This document shows, in pieces, positions 12,501 to 23,370 of a stretch of 64,000 nt of DNA; the first letter of the stretch is position 1; each line of letters begins with the position of its first letter. The position numbers were made by a program, and so were the translations under genes. The stretch lies in the NCBI GenBank assembly GCA_028752905.1, contig JAQNBH010000010.1, positions 17,339,922 to 17,403,921 on the forward strand, given 5' to 3'. The notes beneath the pieces are model-generated. The model was given only the letters and a program-made list of their open reading frames with translations. It searched no databases and was not told where the DNA came from. The DNA comes from Cladorhizidae sp. MBARI D1340-BT2 (lineage: Eukaryota > Porifera > Demospongiae > Poecilosclerida > Cladorhizidae).

Positions 12501-15500
12501 CTGTTCTGTTGCTGACTTTGTTCCATCCCTCTCCTAGCTAATGGAGAACTGGTGTCAGACGCTGTTCTTGTACTGGTCAGCCATCGATGGCTATGCAGTC
12601 AAACCTTTCTTTATGACAGGGTCGAGGTTTTTCACCGTTGCCTTGGTGCATTTTATTTTGCTGATCCATTGTGGCTATGTTTATATACAGCTGCTGCGTT
12701 GATATATATATATATATACAGCTGCTGCGTTGATATATATATATATATACAGCTGCTGTGTATATATATACAGCTGCTGTGTTTATATAGCTGCAGTTCG
12801 ATCTCTTCATTCTCCTCCAGGGAGGCAAATGAATCAAGTCACTCCATCACTGTCACTCTCTACCAACAGCTGGTAAGTAGCTTCACTTCAGTAATAGCCG
12901 GGATAGCTACATCTGCTACTTGATCTTCTTTGAGGCAGCGGATCTCTCCGTCTTCAGGCTCGACCACCTTCACAGGGATGCTGTAGGCATGGCCTGGTTT
13001 CTTTATTGCAGCGTAGTGCTAGAGGCTGCCGGACTGTGCGCTGGTACTAGTATCTGAGTAATCAATTAAGTGTGCTTTTGATTAGATTCTTAATGCAATT
13101 AATGTTTGTACTCCCAGTGTGACTTCCTGTTGGAGTGAATATGGTTGGTATTAATATTTATTTTATTACTTTATTATTAATTTTTCATTTATTTTTTATT
13201 AATGTTTTTATTTTGTTATTATTTATTTATTTTGTTATTTTTTTAATTTATTATTTATTAAATATTTTTATTATTATTATTTTATTTTCTCCCCAGTGGA
13301 TATTCCTCCTAATGGCGTGGACTTCTACATTCACCGTTCTGGTCGGACTGGCCGCATGGGCCAAGTAGGAAAGACAATTCTAGTGGCGTGCAGGACATCC
13401 AGGAATGGTCCTGATCTCAACACCTTTATCTGTGATGTTAGTAGCACGTGCAGTGATGTTAGTAGTGCATGCAGTGATATTAGTAGCATATTTAGTAGTA
13501 GTTGGATTAGTGGCACGTGCATTGATGTTAGTTGCATGTGCAGTGATGTTAGTAGTGCATGCAGTGATATTAGTAGCATATTTAGTAGTGGTTGGATTAG
13601 TGGCACGTGCAGTGATGTTAGTAGCATGTGCAGTGATGTTAGTAGTGCATGCAGTGATATTAGTAGCATATTTAGTAGTAGTTGGATTAGCGGCACGTGC
13701 AGTGATGTTAGTAGTGCATGCAGTGATATTAGTAGCATATTTAGTAGTGGTTGGATTAGTAGCACGTGCAGTGATGTTAGTAGCATGTGCAGTGATGTCA
13801 GTAGCATATTTAGTAGTAGTTGGAAATTTGTTGCGTGTTCCTGTTAGTCACACCTCACACACAGTAATGCTGACGAGCTACGCTGCCACCAGAGGCGATG
13901 CTTATACTTAGATATCTACTAGAAGGCACTTCAATAACTAAAGATTAATTTATACATAGCAAATTTATGCACACAACTCTTACAAGCACAAGTACAGTCT
14001 GACCACTCCCTAGTGGGCGGCTCCCTTAGTTAAATAGGCGGCAGCCCACCTGTTGGAGATTAGTTGCAACCAATCAGAATACTCCACACAAAAGCACATA
14101 TTCACATGCATGCAAGTTCCTGCAAATACTTAATTACCACAGACATTTAACATAGTACATGGTTCACAATTAACCCTTCACGCTTATAGCTATTGTTCTT
14201 GTAATGCAGTTATTGTGGGGAGAGAGGGTCGGGGCTTGACTGTTCCACTTAAAACACTCCCACAGACCAGGAGACTGTATACATGATTGTGTCGACTTCT
14301 CTTATCGGTTGTTTTATGCTTAGCTGGAGAATATTGGCATTATGATGACTGAAATACATCCTCCCTCCATCAATGAGGTGACACAGACCTTGCTTAAGAA
14401 AGCTTCTTCAAGGTTGAGTCCAGAGACGGTGAGCCAGGAGGCTCTGGAACTGACCAGACCTTTTGCAAAGGAGGTTAGAAGCACAATCCCACCTTTTCCC
14501 TTTCCTGCCAGTTGCCATGACATGCTCTTTATATAGAACTCATAGTGTTTAGGCTGAATTTGCAATGCTTAGTGAAACTTGTTCTTCCCTCTCTGTCCTT
14601 CTTGCTCCTCTCACTCTAGCTGATGGAGAAGCATGGAGAAGACGCACTGGCAACTGCCCTGGTCTCATTGTCTAGCCTGGACTCTCGACTCAAGGCCGAG
14701 TAAGAACCTGTACACCACACAGTAGTGTGCACAGTGTCGTGGTTGCCATGGCAATTATTTTATTTTTGTGGCGGCACGCTCCACACTGACGGTGAAGTTG
14801 CATGTCAGGCACTGCCACATGTGGGAGGGGCTACCCCCGGGGGAGAGACTCTACATCATGGATCCTGGAGTCAAGATTAGGGGTATTCCTAGGGCTAGTG
14901 GCATTCCTAAGGCCAGTGCCGTGATTCCTAGGGTTAGGGGATAAGGCTAGTGACGTGCATTCCTAGGGCTAGGGGTGATATAGTAGAGGTCAAAATAAAC
15001 TTTATGTATCTGTTGGGCTCCTTTGCAGATTCCAGTGAGTGTGTAGCCCGCCCGCCCCCCGTGTATTTCATTTTTAGTGATGTTTGATTTTATTAACAGA
15101 TAAAATGGGGGGGGGGGGGGGAGTTAGAGGGGAGGGGCTTCATCACTGTGGCCATGTCAAGAGCCACATCAGTCAAGCAGCAGGTTGGCTCTATGATGGA
15201 TACCAAGAGCCAGTAGCCAGTCTAGCTGCCTGACAGCTGTGGTGATGTTGAGAGCTACTGCAGTCAAGCAGACAGTGTGCTGAGGGAGCTGCTGCAGTCA
15301 AGCAAACAGTGTGCTGAGGCCCTAATGAGAGCTGCTGCAGTCAAGCAGACAGTGTGCTGAGGCCCTAATGAGAGCTACTGCAGTCAAGCAGACTGTACTG
15401 AGGCCCTAATGAGAGCTACTGCAGTCGAGCAGACAGTGTACTGAGGCCCTAATGAGAGCTACTGCAGTCAAGCAGACAGTGTGCTGAGGCCCTAATGAGA

Positions 15501-17885
15501 GCTACTGCAGTCAAGCAGACAGTGTGCTGAGGCCCTAATGAGAGCTACTGCAGTCAAGCAGACAGTGTGCTGAGGCCCTAATGAGAGCTACTGCAGTCAA
15601 GCAGACAGTGTGCTGAGGCCCTAATGAGAGCCACTGCAGTCGAGTTGCTCTCAATCTGTAGCATTCCAGAAGCTGCTGGTTCAATCATTTGTACCGATAC
15701 CGAGAGCTAGCCAGGTCGATGTTCAGGAGCTGTTTCGATGTCTACAGCTGCTCCAATCGATCCTCCGAGGCCATGATGTCGAGGGCTACTTCAGCAGTTC
15801 TCTGCAGACTGCAGTAGTCAACACCTTTAAATAATACAAAAAATCCGAATTAGAATTATCATGCCTTTATTATTTTTTGCTATGTTTTGGGGGGCGGGGG
15901 GGGGGGGACGGTATTGAGCGAGTGGTACTAGGGTAACGTACGTGTACTCTGTATCCCTGGGCTATGGCTAGGATGTTCTACGAATGTTTAGAGTTTCACC
16001 AGACCTCCCTGTTCTAACTTGCCTCTTCCTCCTCATGTCTTCTTCAGGTTGGAGCACGAGATAGCATCAAAGAGGTATAGAGACTCTCAAGAGGACCGTG
16101 GAAATTGGGGTGCAAGGTCTGGTCGAAGGGAGAGAGGTGGAAGAGGATCGGATTCATGGAGCAGGGATCAGGGGAAGTATGGAGGTCGTAATCAGTTTGG
16201 TGGTGGTAGGTTTGGGAACTCTGATCGTCCCCAAAGCAGAAGGTTCGGAGGGCAGGGTTGGGATAGAGATGGTGGGAGAGAAAGGACAGGAAGGACTTCT
16301 TGGTCTGAAGGCTCTGGATCTAAGAACTTTGGCAGAAGGCAAGGAGGATCTTCATGTGAGTTGCTGACAGTTTTGCATTCAATGTCAACATATTGTTATC
16401 AACCTGCCTCAACCCAGTGTGGTGTTGCTCCAGTGTGTGTCCCCATAGAGCTATTGTCAACCTACTTCAACCTGCCTCAACCCAGTGTGGTGTTGGTCCA
16501 ATGTGTGTCCCCATAGAGCTATTGTCAACCTACTTCAACCTGCCTCAACCCAGTGTGGTGTTGGTCCAGTGTGTGTCCCCATAGAGCTATTGTCAACCTA
16601 CTTCAACCTGCCTCAACCCAGTGTGGTGTTGGTCCAGTGTGTGTCCCCATAGAGCTATTGTCAGCCTACTTCAACCTGCCTCAACCCAGTGTGGTGTTGG
16701 TCCAGTGTGTGTCCCCATAGAGCTATTGTCAACCTACTTCAACCTGCCTCAACCCAGTGTGGTGTTGGTCCAGTGTGTGTCCCCATAGAGCTAGTGTCCA
16801 CCTACTTCATCCTGCCTCAACCCAGTGTGGTGTTGGTCCAGTGTGTGTCCCCATAGAGCTATTTTCAACCTGCCTCAACCCAGTGTGGTGTTGGTCCAGT
16901 GTGTGTCCCCATAGAGCTATTGTCAACCTACTTCAACCTGTCTCAACCCAGTGTGGTGTTGGTCCAGTGTGTGTCCCCATAGAGCTATTGTCAACCTGAC
17001 TCAACCCAGTGTGGTGGTGTTGGTCCAGTGTGTGTCCCCATAGAGCTATTGTCAACCTACTTCAACCTGCCTCAACCCAGTGTGGTGTTGGTCCAGTATG
17101 TGTCCCCATAGAGCTATTGTCAACCTACTTCAACCCAGTGTGGTGTTGGTCCAGTGTGTGTCCCCATAGAGCTATTGTCAACCTACTTCAACCTGTCTCA
17201 ACCCAGTGTGGTGTTGGTCCAGTGTGTGTCCCCATAGAGCTATTGTCAACCTACTTCAACCTGACTCAACCCAGTGTGGTGTTGGTCCAGTGTGTGTCCC
17301 CATAGAGCTATTTTCAACCTGCCTCAACCCAGTGTGGTGTTGGTCCAGTGTGTGTCCCCATAGAGCTATTGTCAACCTACTTCAACCTGACTCAACCCAG
17401 TGTGGTGTTGGTCCAGTGTGTGTCCCCATAGAGCTATTGTCAACCTACTTCAACCTGCCTCAACCCAGTGTGGTGTTGGTCCAGTATGTGTCCCCATAGA
17501 GCTATTGTCAACCTACTTCAACCTGCCGTGTGGTGTTGGTCCAGTGTGTGTCCCCATAGAGCTATTGTCAACCTACTTCAACCTGTCTCAACCCAGTGTG
17601 GTGTTGGTCCAGTGTGTGTCCCCATAGAGCTATTGTCAACCTACTTCAACCTGACTCAACCCAGTGTGGTGTTGGTCCAGTGTGTGTCCCCATAGAGCTA
17701 TTGTCAACCTACTTCAACCTGCCTCAACCCAGTGTGGTGTTGGTCCAGTGTGTGTCCCCATAGAGCTATTGTCCACCTACTTGCCTCCACACTGTTTTCC
17801 ACCATTGAGAGGTGTATTTGTTTGTGTATTGTCTACAGATAAAGATAAAGAGCAAGAAGATAACTTTGATTGGGACTTGAAATAG
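3569..17885 (+). CDS. DEAD-box RNA helicase, DDX21/DDX50-like (copy A, 3' exons)
   Basis: ATP-dependent RNA helicase. Exons by GT-AG junctions and frame: 3569-3649, 4866-5029, 6840-6912, 8292-8388, 9369-9445, 9828-9884, 11518-11575, 13297-13436, 14324-14473, 14620-14699, 16048-16355, 17839-17885. In order they encode TPGR (motif Ib), VLDEAD (II), SAT (III), the second RecA lobe with ATDVAARGLDVP (V) and HRSGRTGR (VI), a helical segment resembling the DDX21 region before the GUCT domain, then an R/G/S-rich RNA-binding tail ending DNFDWDLK and a stop at 17883-17885. No GUCT fold is evident. The exon at 9369 is ended at the GTGAGA donor (9446), which restores MSQ-NSRDACF as in relatives. The donor at 13437 is the least certain. 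Exons for motifs Q, I and Ia would lie left of the window. No canonical AATAAA follows the stop. Confidence 0.88.
3680..4855. repeat. 21-bp minisatellite (copy A)
   Basis: About 56 tandem copies of a C/T-rich 21-bp unit (cattcctcccctctcctctgc and variants) filling the intron between the TPGR and DEAD exons. It makes long spurious ORFs on both strands. It stops 10 bases short of the splice acceptor and would act as an unusually long polypyrimidine tract. Confidence 0.95.
5046..5960. repeat. 68-bp minisatellite, reverse orientation (copy A)
   Basis: About 13 tandem copies of a unit of about 68 bp containing cacactgggttgaggcaggt and tgacaatagctctatgggga, right after the DEAD/SAT exon donor. The same unit occurs in the opposite orientation at 16395-17780 in another intron of the same gene. 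Confidence 0.93.
6300..6756. repeat. 18-bp minisatellite (copy A)
   Basis: About 25 copies of aatagtaatcgccctcct with C/T variants, in the intron before the exon at 6840. Copy B has about 41 copies (54444-55196). Long ORFs over it are artefacts of an 18-bp period. Confidence 0.95.
7657..8066. repeat. 58-59 bp minisatellite (copy A)
   Basis: About 7 copies of a G/T-rich unit containing gtgtggaccttgctggcatg and tccgcgaggggactggcctc. Copy B keeps about 4. Confidence 0.92.
8660..9225. repeat. 26-bp AT-rich minisatellite (copy A)
   Basis: About 20 imperfect copies of gataattatggaagcaaaaa + taagat, with slippage in the A runs. Intronic, between the exons at 8292 and 9369. Confidence 0.92.
9574..9705. 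repeat. Short 24-bp repeat
   Basis: Five imperfect copies of ggaaatccaagtattagaag + tat. Same copy number in copy B (57738-57870). Confidence 0.85.
10190..11350. repeat. 42-bp minisatellite (copy A)
   Basis: About 28 copies of a 42-bp unit containing the palindrome ctacatgtag and gagctacactaggcctgcca; some units lack 12 bp. Because 42 and 30 are multiples of three it stays open as a 402-codon repeat ORF, which is not considered a gene. Intronic, upstream of the motif V exon. Confidence 0.95.
11893..11896. other. Empty TTAA target site
   Basis: In copy A a TTAA is followed directly by ggacaaaaataaag. In copy B the same flanks enclose a 923-bp element with duplicated TTAA. Copy A is therefore the pre-insertion (or precisely excised) allele. 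Confidence 0.85.
12667..12795. repeat. TA-rich cagctgctg repeat
   Basis: Four copies of a unit with cagctgctgcgttg joined by (TA)n, intronic, one copy more than copy B (61700-61775). Confidence 0.8.
12868..13026 (-). other. Coding-like antisense segment in intron
   Basis: The minus strand stays open for about 52 codons and reads like a protein fragment (contains PGHAYSIPVKVVEPEDGEI) before a stop. It is kept in copy B (about 61888-62000) with one substitution. I do not recognise it. It may be a relic of a retrocopy or transposon, or chance. Confidence 0.2.
13431..13834. repeat. Compound minisatellite derived from exon/donor junction (copy A)
   Basis: Units of about 69 bp built of 15-bp modules such as agtgatgttagtagc. 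The array starts at the splice donor of the HRSGRTGR exon (GAT^GTTAGT) and repeats that junction many times. Copy B equivalent at 62413-62856. Confidence 0.85.
14876..14995. repeat. Degenerate cctaggg(c/t)tag repeat
   Basis: Five or six diverged copies of attcctagggctagtggc in the intron after the exon ending 14699. The right edge of the window stops inside the matching array of copy B. Confidence 0.75.
15245..15650. repeat. 43-bp minisatellite
   Basis: About 9 copies of a unit containing gagctactgcagtcaagcag and acagtgtgctgaggccctaa, intronic, between exons ending 14699 and starting 16048. Confidence 0.92.
16395..17785. repeat. 68-bp minisatellite, forward orientation
   Basis: About 20 copies of a unit containing acctgcctcaacccagtgtg and tccccatagagctattgtca in the last intron of copy A. 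It is the reverse complement of the array at 5046-5960. Confidence 0.94.
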
Positions 17886-18441
17886 GAAGGTTTCCCCTCA
17901 GCCTAGTATAAACCAATATTTATTTAAAGGCCATAACCAAATTAATTGTACTTGTGTAATATAAGTTATTTATTTTTGCTGTAGAAACAGTTGCTATAAA
18001 TGTGATGTGATGTCAGCAACAACAGAAATTGCATATAATTTATGTACTTAGATGTCAGCAGATCTGCTATGCTACTGGACGTGATGCTTGAGAGAAATGT
18101 CTTGTGTCCTGCTCTAACAACTAGGCATGGTTCCATGGGGAAAGGGGAGAGAAATGGATAATCCCCAAGTCATGGCGATATCTGGAACAACAGAAGATGT
18201 TTAATGCTAATGACTCTGCTCTTTTCCGATAAGCATGCAGTGAAAGAAGCTGTATTTGATAAGTTTGGCCAGGCTGCTATTGGTTAATTCATTTACTGGT
18301 GCAGTAAGCTTATACAAAACAAAACAAAATCGATTGTAGGGTTAAAAAATATCTCATAAAGTAATTTTAAAAAAATGGCTACCTTCTTGCTCGCCGAATA
18401 TAAAGGCTATAGCTACGTAGACATTCGGTAACTAGGGGGAA
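17886..18441. other. 3' flank of helicase copy A
   Basis: AT-rich presumed 3' UTR and intergenic sequence. No canonical AATAAA was found close to the stop and no other gene is recognised here. Confidence 0.5.
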
Positions 18442-18729
18442 ATGTCAGTCCGTTCAGAATTCGAGCAGCTTTTTTGCTGCGAACAAGATGTCTGGTTGTC
18501 TAACCTTGGAGGATTGTGGTTCTGGACGATAATTTTTTTTTACTCTGAGGGGGAAACCAGTGATGAAGAAGGTGATGGCGTGTCATCCCACCTTGGCCAG
18601 ACCAGAGTTGAACCTGAAGCTCTGCCGCTCGGCAAAGTGGTCTGGCCTGACTTCCTCAAGCCTAGCGCTCTCATTCGAGTTTTTGCTGGCGATTTGGAAG
18701 AAGATGAAAGTGATGAGGGCGGGCATTGA
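18442..18729 (+). CDS. Unrecognised small acidic ORF
   Basis: Open for 95 codons to a stop at 18727-18729. The second half is acidic (SDEEGDGVSS..., GDLEEDESDEGGH). A possible acceptor (ctgag) at about 18550 could make only the acidic half an exon. I do not recognise a family. It may be a relic exon or chance; little supports it beyond composition. Confidence 0.2.
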   Translation: MSVRSEFEQLFCCEQDVWLSNLGGLWFWTIIFFYSEGETSDEEGDGVSSHLGQTRVEPEALPLGKVVWPDFLKPSALIRVFAGDLEEDESDEGGH

Positions 18730-19676
18730 GTTTAGCTATAGTTAAGTTGTGCAGTGAGTAAGCAGCATGAACTGCCATGGCTATTTTAGCTTCCTTGTTC
18801 GTGGGTAGTCCACAAAAAAAATGTTAATTTGAGATTTCAGTACCTCGGTGTCTCAAAGAAGGCCCTCACCCACCAATAGTTTCCTTATGTTTAACACTAT
18901 GTTGCATTTGCTTTCTGCAGGTATTTTCTCTGTTATATTGTGTTCATATATATTCATGTGATTCATTGTGATGTCATGTATTGTGCTAGCATGCATATAT
19001 GTATTCACGTTTCTGGAATGTTATAATTCAGATCAAAATATCAAATCGTGGAATACGCTAGACTTAAAGGAATATGTTTTCATTGTTATGAAGATGCATT
19101 CAAAACACTCATTCCTGTGATAGGGCACTTTAGAGCCTCCTGAACCCTATTTCACAATGCCTATGATATTGAGTATTCACGGTCCCTCCACTTTAGGTCT
19201 AGTAACTTGCCTATAGTTATACTTATGAAACATTTTTTAGTATCAAAAGAGAGTACACAGAGAGACCTATCTTTTGAGCTATATATATCCATACAATGAA
19301 GTTTGCAGAATCTATGGAGCTCTAAAGTTGTATATAACCATAAGTAAAAATTAAAAAATGCTATTGTCTCCCCAGGTTATACCCGGGTAAAATGCAAAAC
19401 ACTTCTTCCTTCAAGAACCCCAGGCACTTTAGCTGCCAGTAACTTTGGCATGGTTATCCGTTTCCTCGCAGTGAACCTAAATAAGAGCAAGTACATGATC
19501 AATACTTGCAAACCATGCCCCTTCTTATCCTTCCCTAAACTAGTTCTAAATAACACTTCTTGAACTCGTCCCTTAGTTTACATCTTTAGGAGTTGCTCTC
19601 ACCTCGGCTAGAATCTTCGCATCAAAAAAGTTTGTACTAAATCCAGGAAAATATTAGTTATTGCAATCTCCCACTA
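18730..19676. other. Non-coding interval
   Basis: AT-rich sequence with no recognised gene, motif or clear repeat. Confidence 0.5.
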
Positions 19677-21026
19677 CAGTGGTCCCTCCCTATTAAGACC
19701 ACCCAGAGAGCACTCCCAACTGGTCTTATTAGAGAGGTGGTCTTACTTGGGAATATCGCTCTCGGGCATGGCAGGGGTCTCACAAAGCATTGCTCAATGG
19801 ATTTTATTGTGTAGTGTACACACATTCATAATATTAAACCAACTGCAAGCTCCCCAGACAAGATACTGTATTCTCATTTGGAATTATGGGTGTCTTGAGA
19901 AAAACATTGGTTATCATTGTACACATGTATGTATTGGACATTAGACTCATGCAGTGTCCTTAGGACACAGAAAGTCTGAGATACTGGACTGGACAGTCCG
20001 CTCCATCCTGTTGTGGATGACCATCTGCTCGATAGAATCAGCACATGCCACAAGCTTGGGAATGCCTCGATGAGTGGCATAGTCACGCAGCTTGCACACC
20101 ATCTCGAACACCTCTGACACAGTCACAGGAGTGGGCATGGGACCATCTGACTCAGGCTCCTCAGGGGTGGCGAGGGCAGGGTCATAGTGGTCCTCACTGG
20201 TGTGCACCTCGCTGTCGATGTTGGCGTAGCCCTCCAGTATCACACCCTCCAGCAGCTGCCCATTGATGACCGTATCCTCAGCAGAGATGGTGAGCTCCTC
20301 GACCTCAGCAGCAGGGGCAGTGGTGGTCGTGAAGCCACACTTCTTAAAGCACTTCTTGATGGTGGAGCTGATCCCAGGCCTTCTTGAGCCAGCGTATCGC
20401 CATCAGAACGTCCACCTTCTTCACAAGCAAGCTCATTTTCTCAGTGCAACCACTGTCGGCATTCACAGTCGTCCATGAGCCGGAGAATGTAGCGGATCAT
20501 CCGCTTCCGGTAGACCAGCTTCATGGCCTGGATGATGCCAGCGTCCATAGGCTGAAGCTTGGAGGTGGTGTTGGCGGGCAGGAAGACCAGCTTGAGGTTG
20601 ATATGCGCTGAGCAGTTGTCAATGAAGATAATGATCTTCTGGCCCTTGGCAAGCATCGTATTGTTGGTGCGCTTGAGCCACTGCTTCCAGATGGGACTGC
20701 TCATCCATGCCTTGGCCTGTGCATACTCGATGCCGAGGTCCCTCTTTGGATCATTGCAGATGTAAATATGTACCAGTTCCTGATCTTTCACAGTTAATGG
20801 AAGGTAGATCTTCAAACAAAAAACAAAATTCACTGTATTCTTGGGTGCTTGGTCTTATTTGGGAGGATATTGACACAGTCAAGTGGTCTTATAAGAGAGG
20901 TGGACTTATCTTAGAGGGTCTTACTTGGGAGGGGCAAAATAAAGCCAGCCAACCGGGAGAAAGCAAAAGTGGTCTTATAATGGAGGTGGTCTTACTTGGG
21001 AGGGTCTTAATACGGAGGGATCACTG
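19677..21026 (-). mobile_element. Tigger/pogo-like DNA transposon
   Basis: A 1350-bp element bounded by imperfect terminal inverted repeats: CAGTGGTCCCTCCCTATTAA on the left and, read inward from the right, CAGTGATCCCTCCGTATTAA. Both are flanked by TA (19675-19676 and 21027-21028), the target site of the Tc1/mariner-pogo group. Inside, the minus strand carries the C-terminal half of a Tigger transposase. The N-terminal DNA-binding domain is absent, so the element is internally deleted and not self-mobile. Confidence 0.9.
19947..20833 (-). pseudogene. Tigger-type transposase remnant (DDE_1)
   Basis: The minus-strand segment 20833-20441 contains IIIFIDNCSAH, the second catalytic Asp region of DDE_1 transposases, then LVFLPANTTSKLQPMDAGII and a YRKRMIRYIL helix, all typical of Tigger/CENP-B/Jerky relatives. 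A second segment 20243-19947 in another frame is an acidic C-terminal tail (TVSEVFEMVCKLRDYA). The CENP-B-like helix-turn-helix domain and the first catalytic Asp are missing and the two parts are out of frame, so this is a pseudogene inside the element 19677-21026. Confidence 0.85.
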
Positions 21027-21486
21027 TACTACTCAAGAATCTCCTCATCTAATTGGCTGGTCTTCTGTGGAGGCACTTCCTTCCCCCCCTGTTCCTGCAA
21101 GTCCCAAGTTCTCGAGCACTTTGCACTCAAACTCTGCACTCGCCAATGGACTTCACTCTAACACGTGCTCAGGCCATTACTCATTACAACCATATCCAGA
21201 CTTCATCCAATCGGCCCCATGTCATCACATGACCTTTCGTCATTACCTTCCATCAAACATCTTTGCACCTCTCTATGCAGTCTTTTGTTCACTCCGCATA
21301 GTTGCCAACTCTCACGGATTGACCGTGAGACTCACGGATTTTCCCTTTATCTCACGGTCTCACGGACAAATAGGTCATCTGAATACATACAGTGCACTGA
21401 CAACTGAAACTACCACAGTTTATTTAGCTATGCCATTGGGTGCAACCAATCAAACTAGCTAGCAGCTTAAATATCAGTCTGCTAGT

Positions 21487-22430
21487 GTGAAGGATCTGAA
21501 TGCAGTTTATCTCGGTATGTCACAGCTGTCATCAAATGAAGCAGGTACTGATAGTGAACTAGAATGTTTGGGTGATGGGCTGCCCCTGCCACCAAGAAAA
21601 GAAAGTCATCATGCTGCTATATACATACAAAACATTTGTACAAGTCGGAATAGGAGAAAGAGTTTCCTATATCTTCAGTGAATGACAAAAGGTATGCATT
21701 TTTTGTGTATTCCTTGCAAAAGAATGTTACCTGTTCTCATATGGGTAAAGCTGACATCAGGCAGCATTGTGAAACATCTACGATGGAGCATGCTGTTAAA
21801 TGCTCAAGGTCACTCTGTTCCTTTATGCCATCTGCAACCTCCAGTATGACAGAGAAAACTATCAAAGCTAAAGTGCTACACACCAATTTCCTTATTCAGC
21901 ACAATTTGTCATTTGCCACTGCTGATCATTTGTCTCCATTGTATTCCAAGGTGTTTCCAGACTCACAGATTGCACACCATTTCAAATGTAGCAGAAACCA
22001 AAACAACGTGCATACTGAATGAAGCCATGGCTCCGTGATTGCTGGCACAACTAGTATATATCATACATGAAAGAAAATCCTTTGTCATGAAAAAAATGAA
22101 TCCTATTTGTGTCACGATATTTGATGTGAATAATAGTGATCGTGTGGAAAGCAAGTTTTACAATATGTGTGTGACCACTGGTGAAGATTGTGGGAGAGCT
22201 GAACAATTGTTAAAAGCCATCGATACTAACTTTTCACATGATTGCAGTTGGTTTAGCAACTTATATATATGGGGAGGAAGAATTCCATAAAAACACGTAT
22301 ATTGGGAAAGAACCCAAACACGCAGGCTGTAATTGTCATCTTGCAGCTTCTAAAGGAGCTGATGCTTTTAGTGATGTAGCAGGATTTGATATTGAAGATC
22401 ATGAGATATAATATATAGCTTTTTCAACAA
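21487..22430 (+). pseudogene. hAT-family transposase remnant
   Basis: Segments in different frames at about 21678-22022 and 22039-22290 carry a BED-finger-like remnant (NVTCSHMGKADIRQHCETST), NFLIQHNLSFATADHLSPLY, VFPDSQIAHHFKCSR and, further on, a VTIFDVNNSDRVESKFY segment. The order resembles the minus-strand hAT relic at 28869-29964 (HNISFLSSDHATKLISKMFP). Frameshifts and stops separate the blocks, and the C-terminal dimerisation domain was not found. Confidence 0.7.
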
Positions 22431-22499
22431 AAGAAGGAATACTTCTTTTATTGAAAGAAGCCAAGAAAGCCACAACTAAATACAATAGAGAGCATCTCA

Positions 22500-23296
22500 A
22501 AAAAGGGATTTGACTAAGATACTGTAATGTATTTCATATTCAATATTCTTCATTTTAGATATATATTCAAAGCTTTAAACACATTTACAATCTTACTTTG
22601 CACTACTAGCAACCAACCAAAAAAAGTTCGGCAAATGTGTAGCTGGGAATAAAATACACCTCGACAATACCAATCATATCTTCCACCCACTACCCTCTAT
22701 CAACATAATTTTTGTACCAAAATGTAGCTTAGAAGATAAGCTATTTAATGATGTATTTAACTTTTGTCATATATATATTTTTATGCCAAAGTGTCAGCCA
22801 GGAAATCCAGTCCACAAATTAAAAACCATTAATAATGCTAAGTGGCTGTTAGGTGGTTTATGGTAAGAGTACATGTAGTAGTTTCACCTAAACTATTTGA
22901 ATAAGTATGATAATGCACCACAGGAGAGGGGGGGGAAATCACATGCAAACCTCATGCAGATATGCTGGTCTATACCCAACACATTCTCATAACAGTGAAA
23001 ATAAAATAATTTAGGTGAAAGACCACACAATAATCATTCTGGTGATATATAAATTATGGAGTTTGGGTGAGAAATCAGGGAGAAATTTGTGGAAATATGT
23101 GGAAATTTTTCTAATCTAGATTCCTCTTCACACTTGCTGGGTTTCTAATGAAAATAGTGAGTGCAAAAGCTGTCGTAACTGCATCATAGAATCTTCAAAT
23201 GTTCTGAAACTTGGAATATGACTTCTATATGAGCAGACACACCATTTAAAATAGTTGTTAAAAAAAAGGTGAAAGTTAGCATTTTGACATTATTTC
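22500..23296. other. Non-coding internal part of hAT element
   Basis: AT-rich sequence between the transposase remnant and the right terminal repeat; nothing further recognised. Confidence 0.45.
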
Positions 23297-23370
23297 CCCA
23301 TCCTAGCAAATCATTCAACAAACAAAACGCACATCTCACTTTAAATGGTTTGAAAAAGTTGGTAACTATG

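Larger units (their letters stand above)
1..14977. repeat. Large duplicated segment, copy A
   Basis: This stretch aligns end to end with 49008-64000. The first bases of the window match 49008 onward, and all helicase exons, introns and flanking relics recur in the same order. The offset drifts from about 48.94 kb at the TPGR exon to 49.03 kb at the exon starting 14324, because minisatellites differ in length and copy B carries a 923-bp insertion. Both ends of the match are set by the window edges, so the true duplicated unit may be the full period of about 49 kb. Coding exons appear almost unchanged; for example the motif V exon differs by one synonymous base (ggc versus ggt). Confidence 0.93.
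21297..23370 (+). mobile_element. hAT-like DNA transposon
   Basis: The left end CATAGTTGCCAACTCTCACGG is matched by the inverted right end (read inward CATAGTTACCAACTTTTTC) at 23352-23370. The inside left repeats actcacgg motifs. The + strand holds hAT-type transposase pieces. No 8-bp duplication is visible: the left flank is unrelated and the right flank is the start of a 5S rDNA spacer fragment, which suggests loss of the left flank after insertion. Confidence 0.75.

Noticed and set aside
12817..12870. Possible extra helicase exon between ctccag and gtaagt
   Set aside because: The motif V exon and HRSGRTGR exon join in phase without it (VIQ-VDIPPNG), and adding it would insert unrelated residues.
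3680..17785. CRISPR-like arrays
   Set aside because: Units are contiguous tandem repeats without unique spacers, in introns of a eukaryotic gene.
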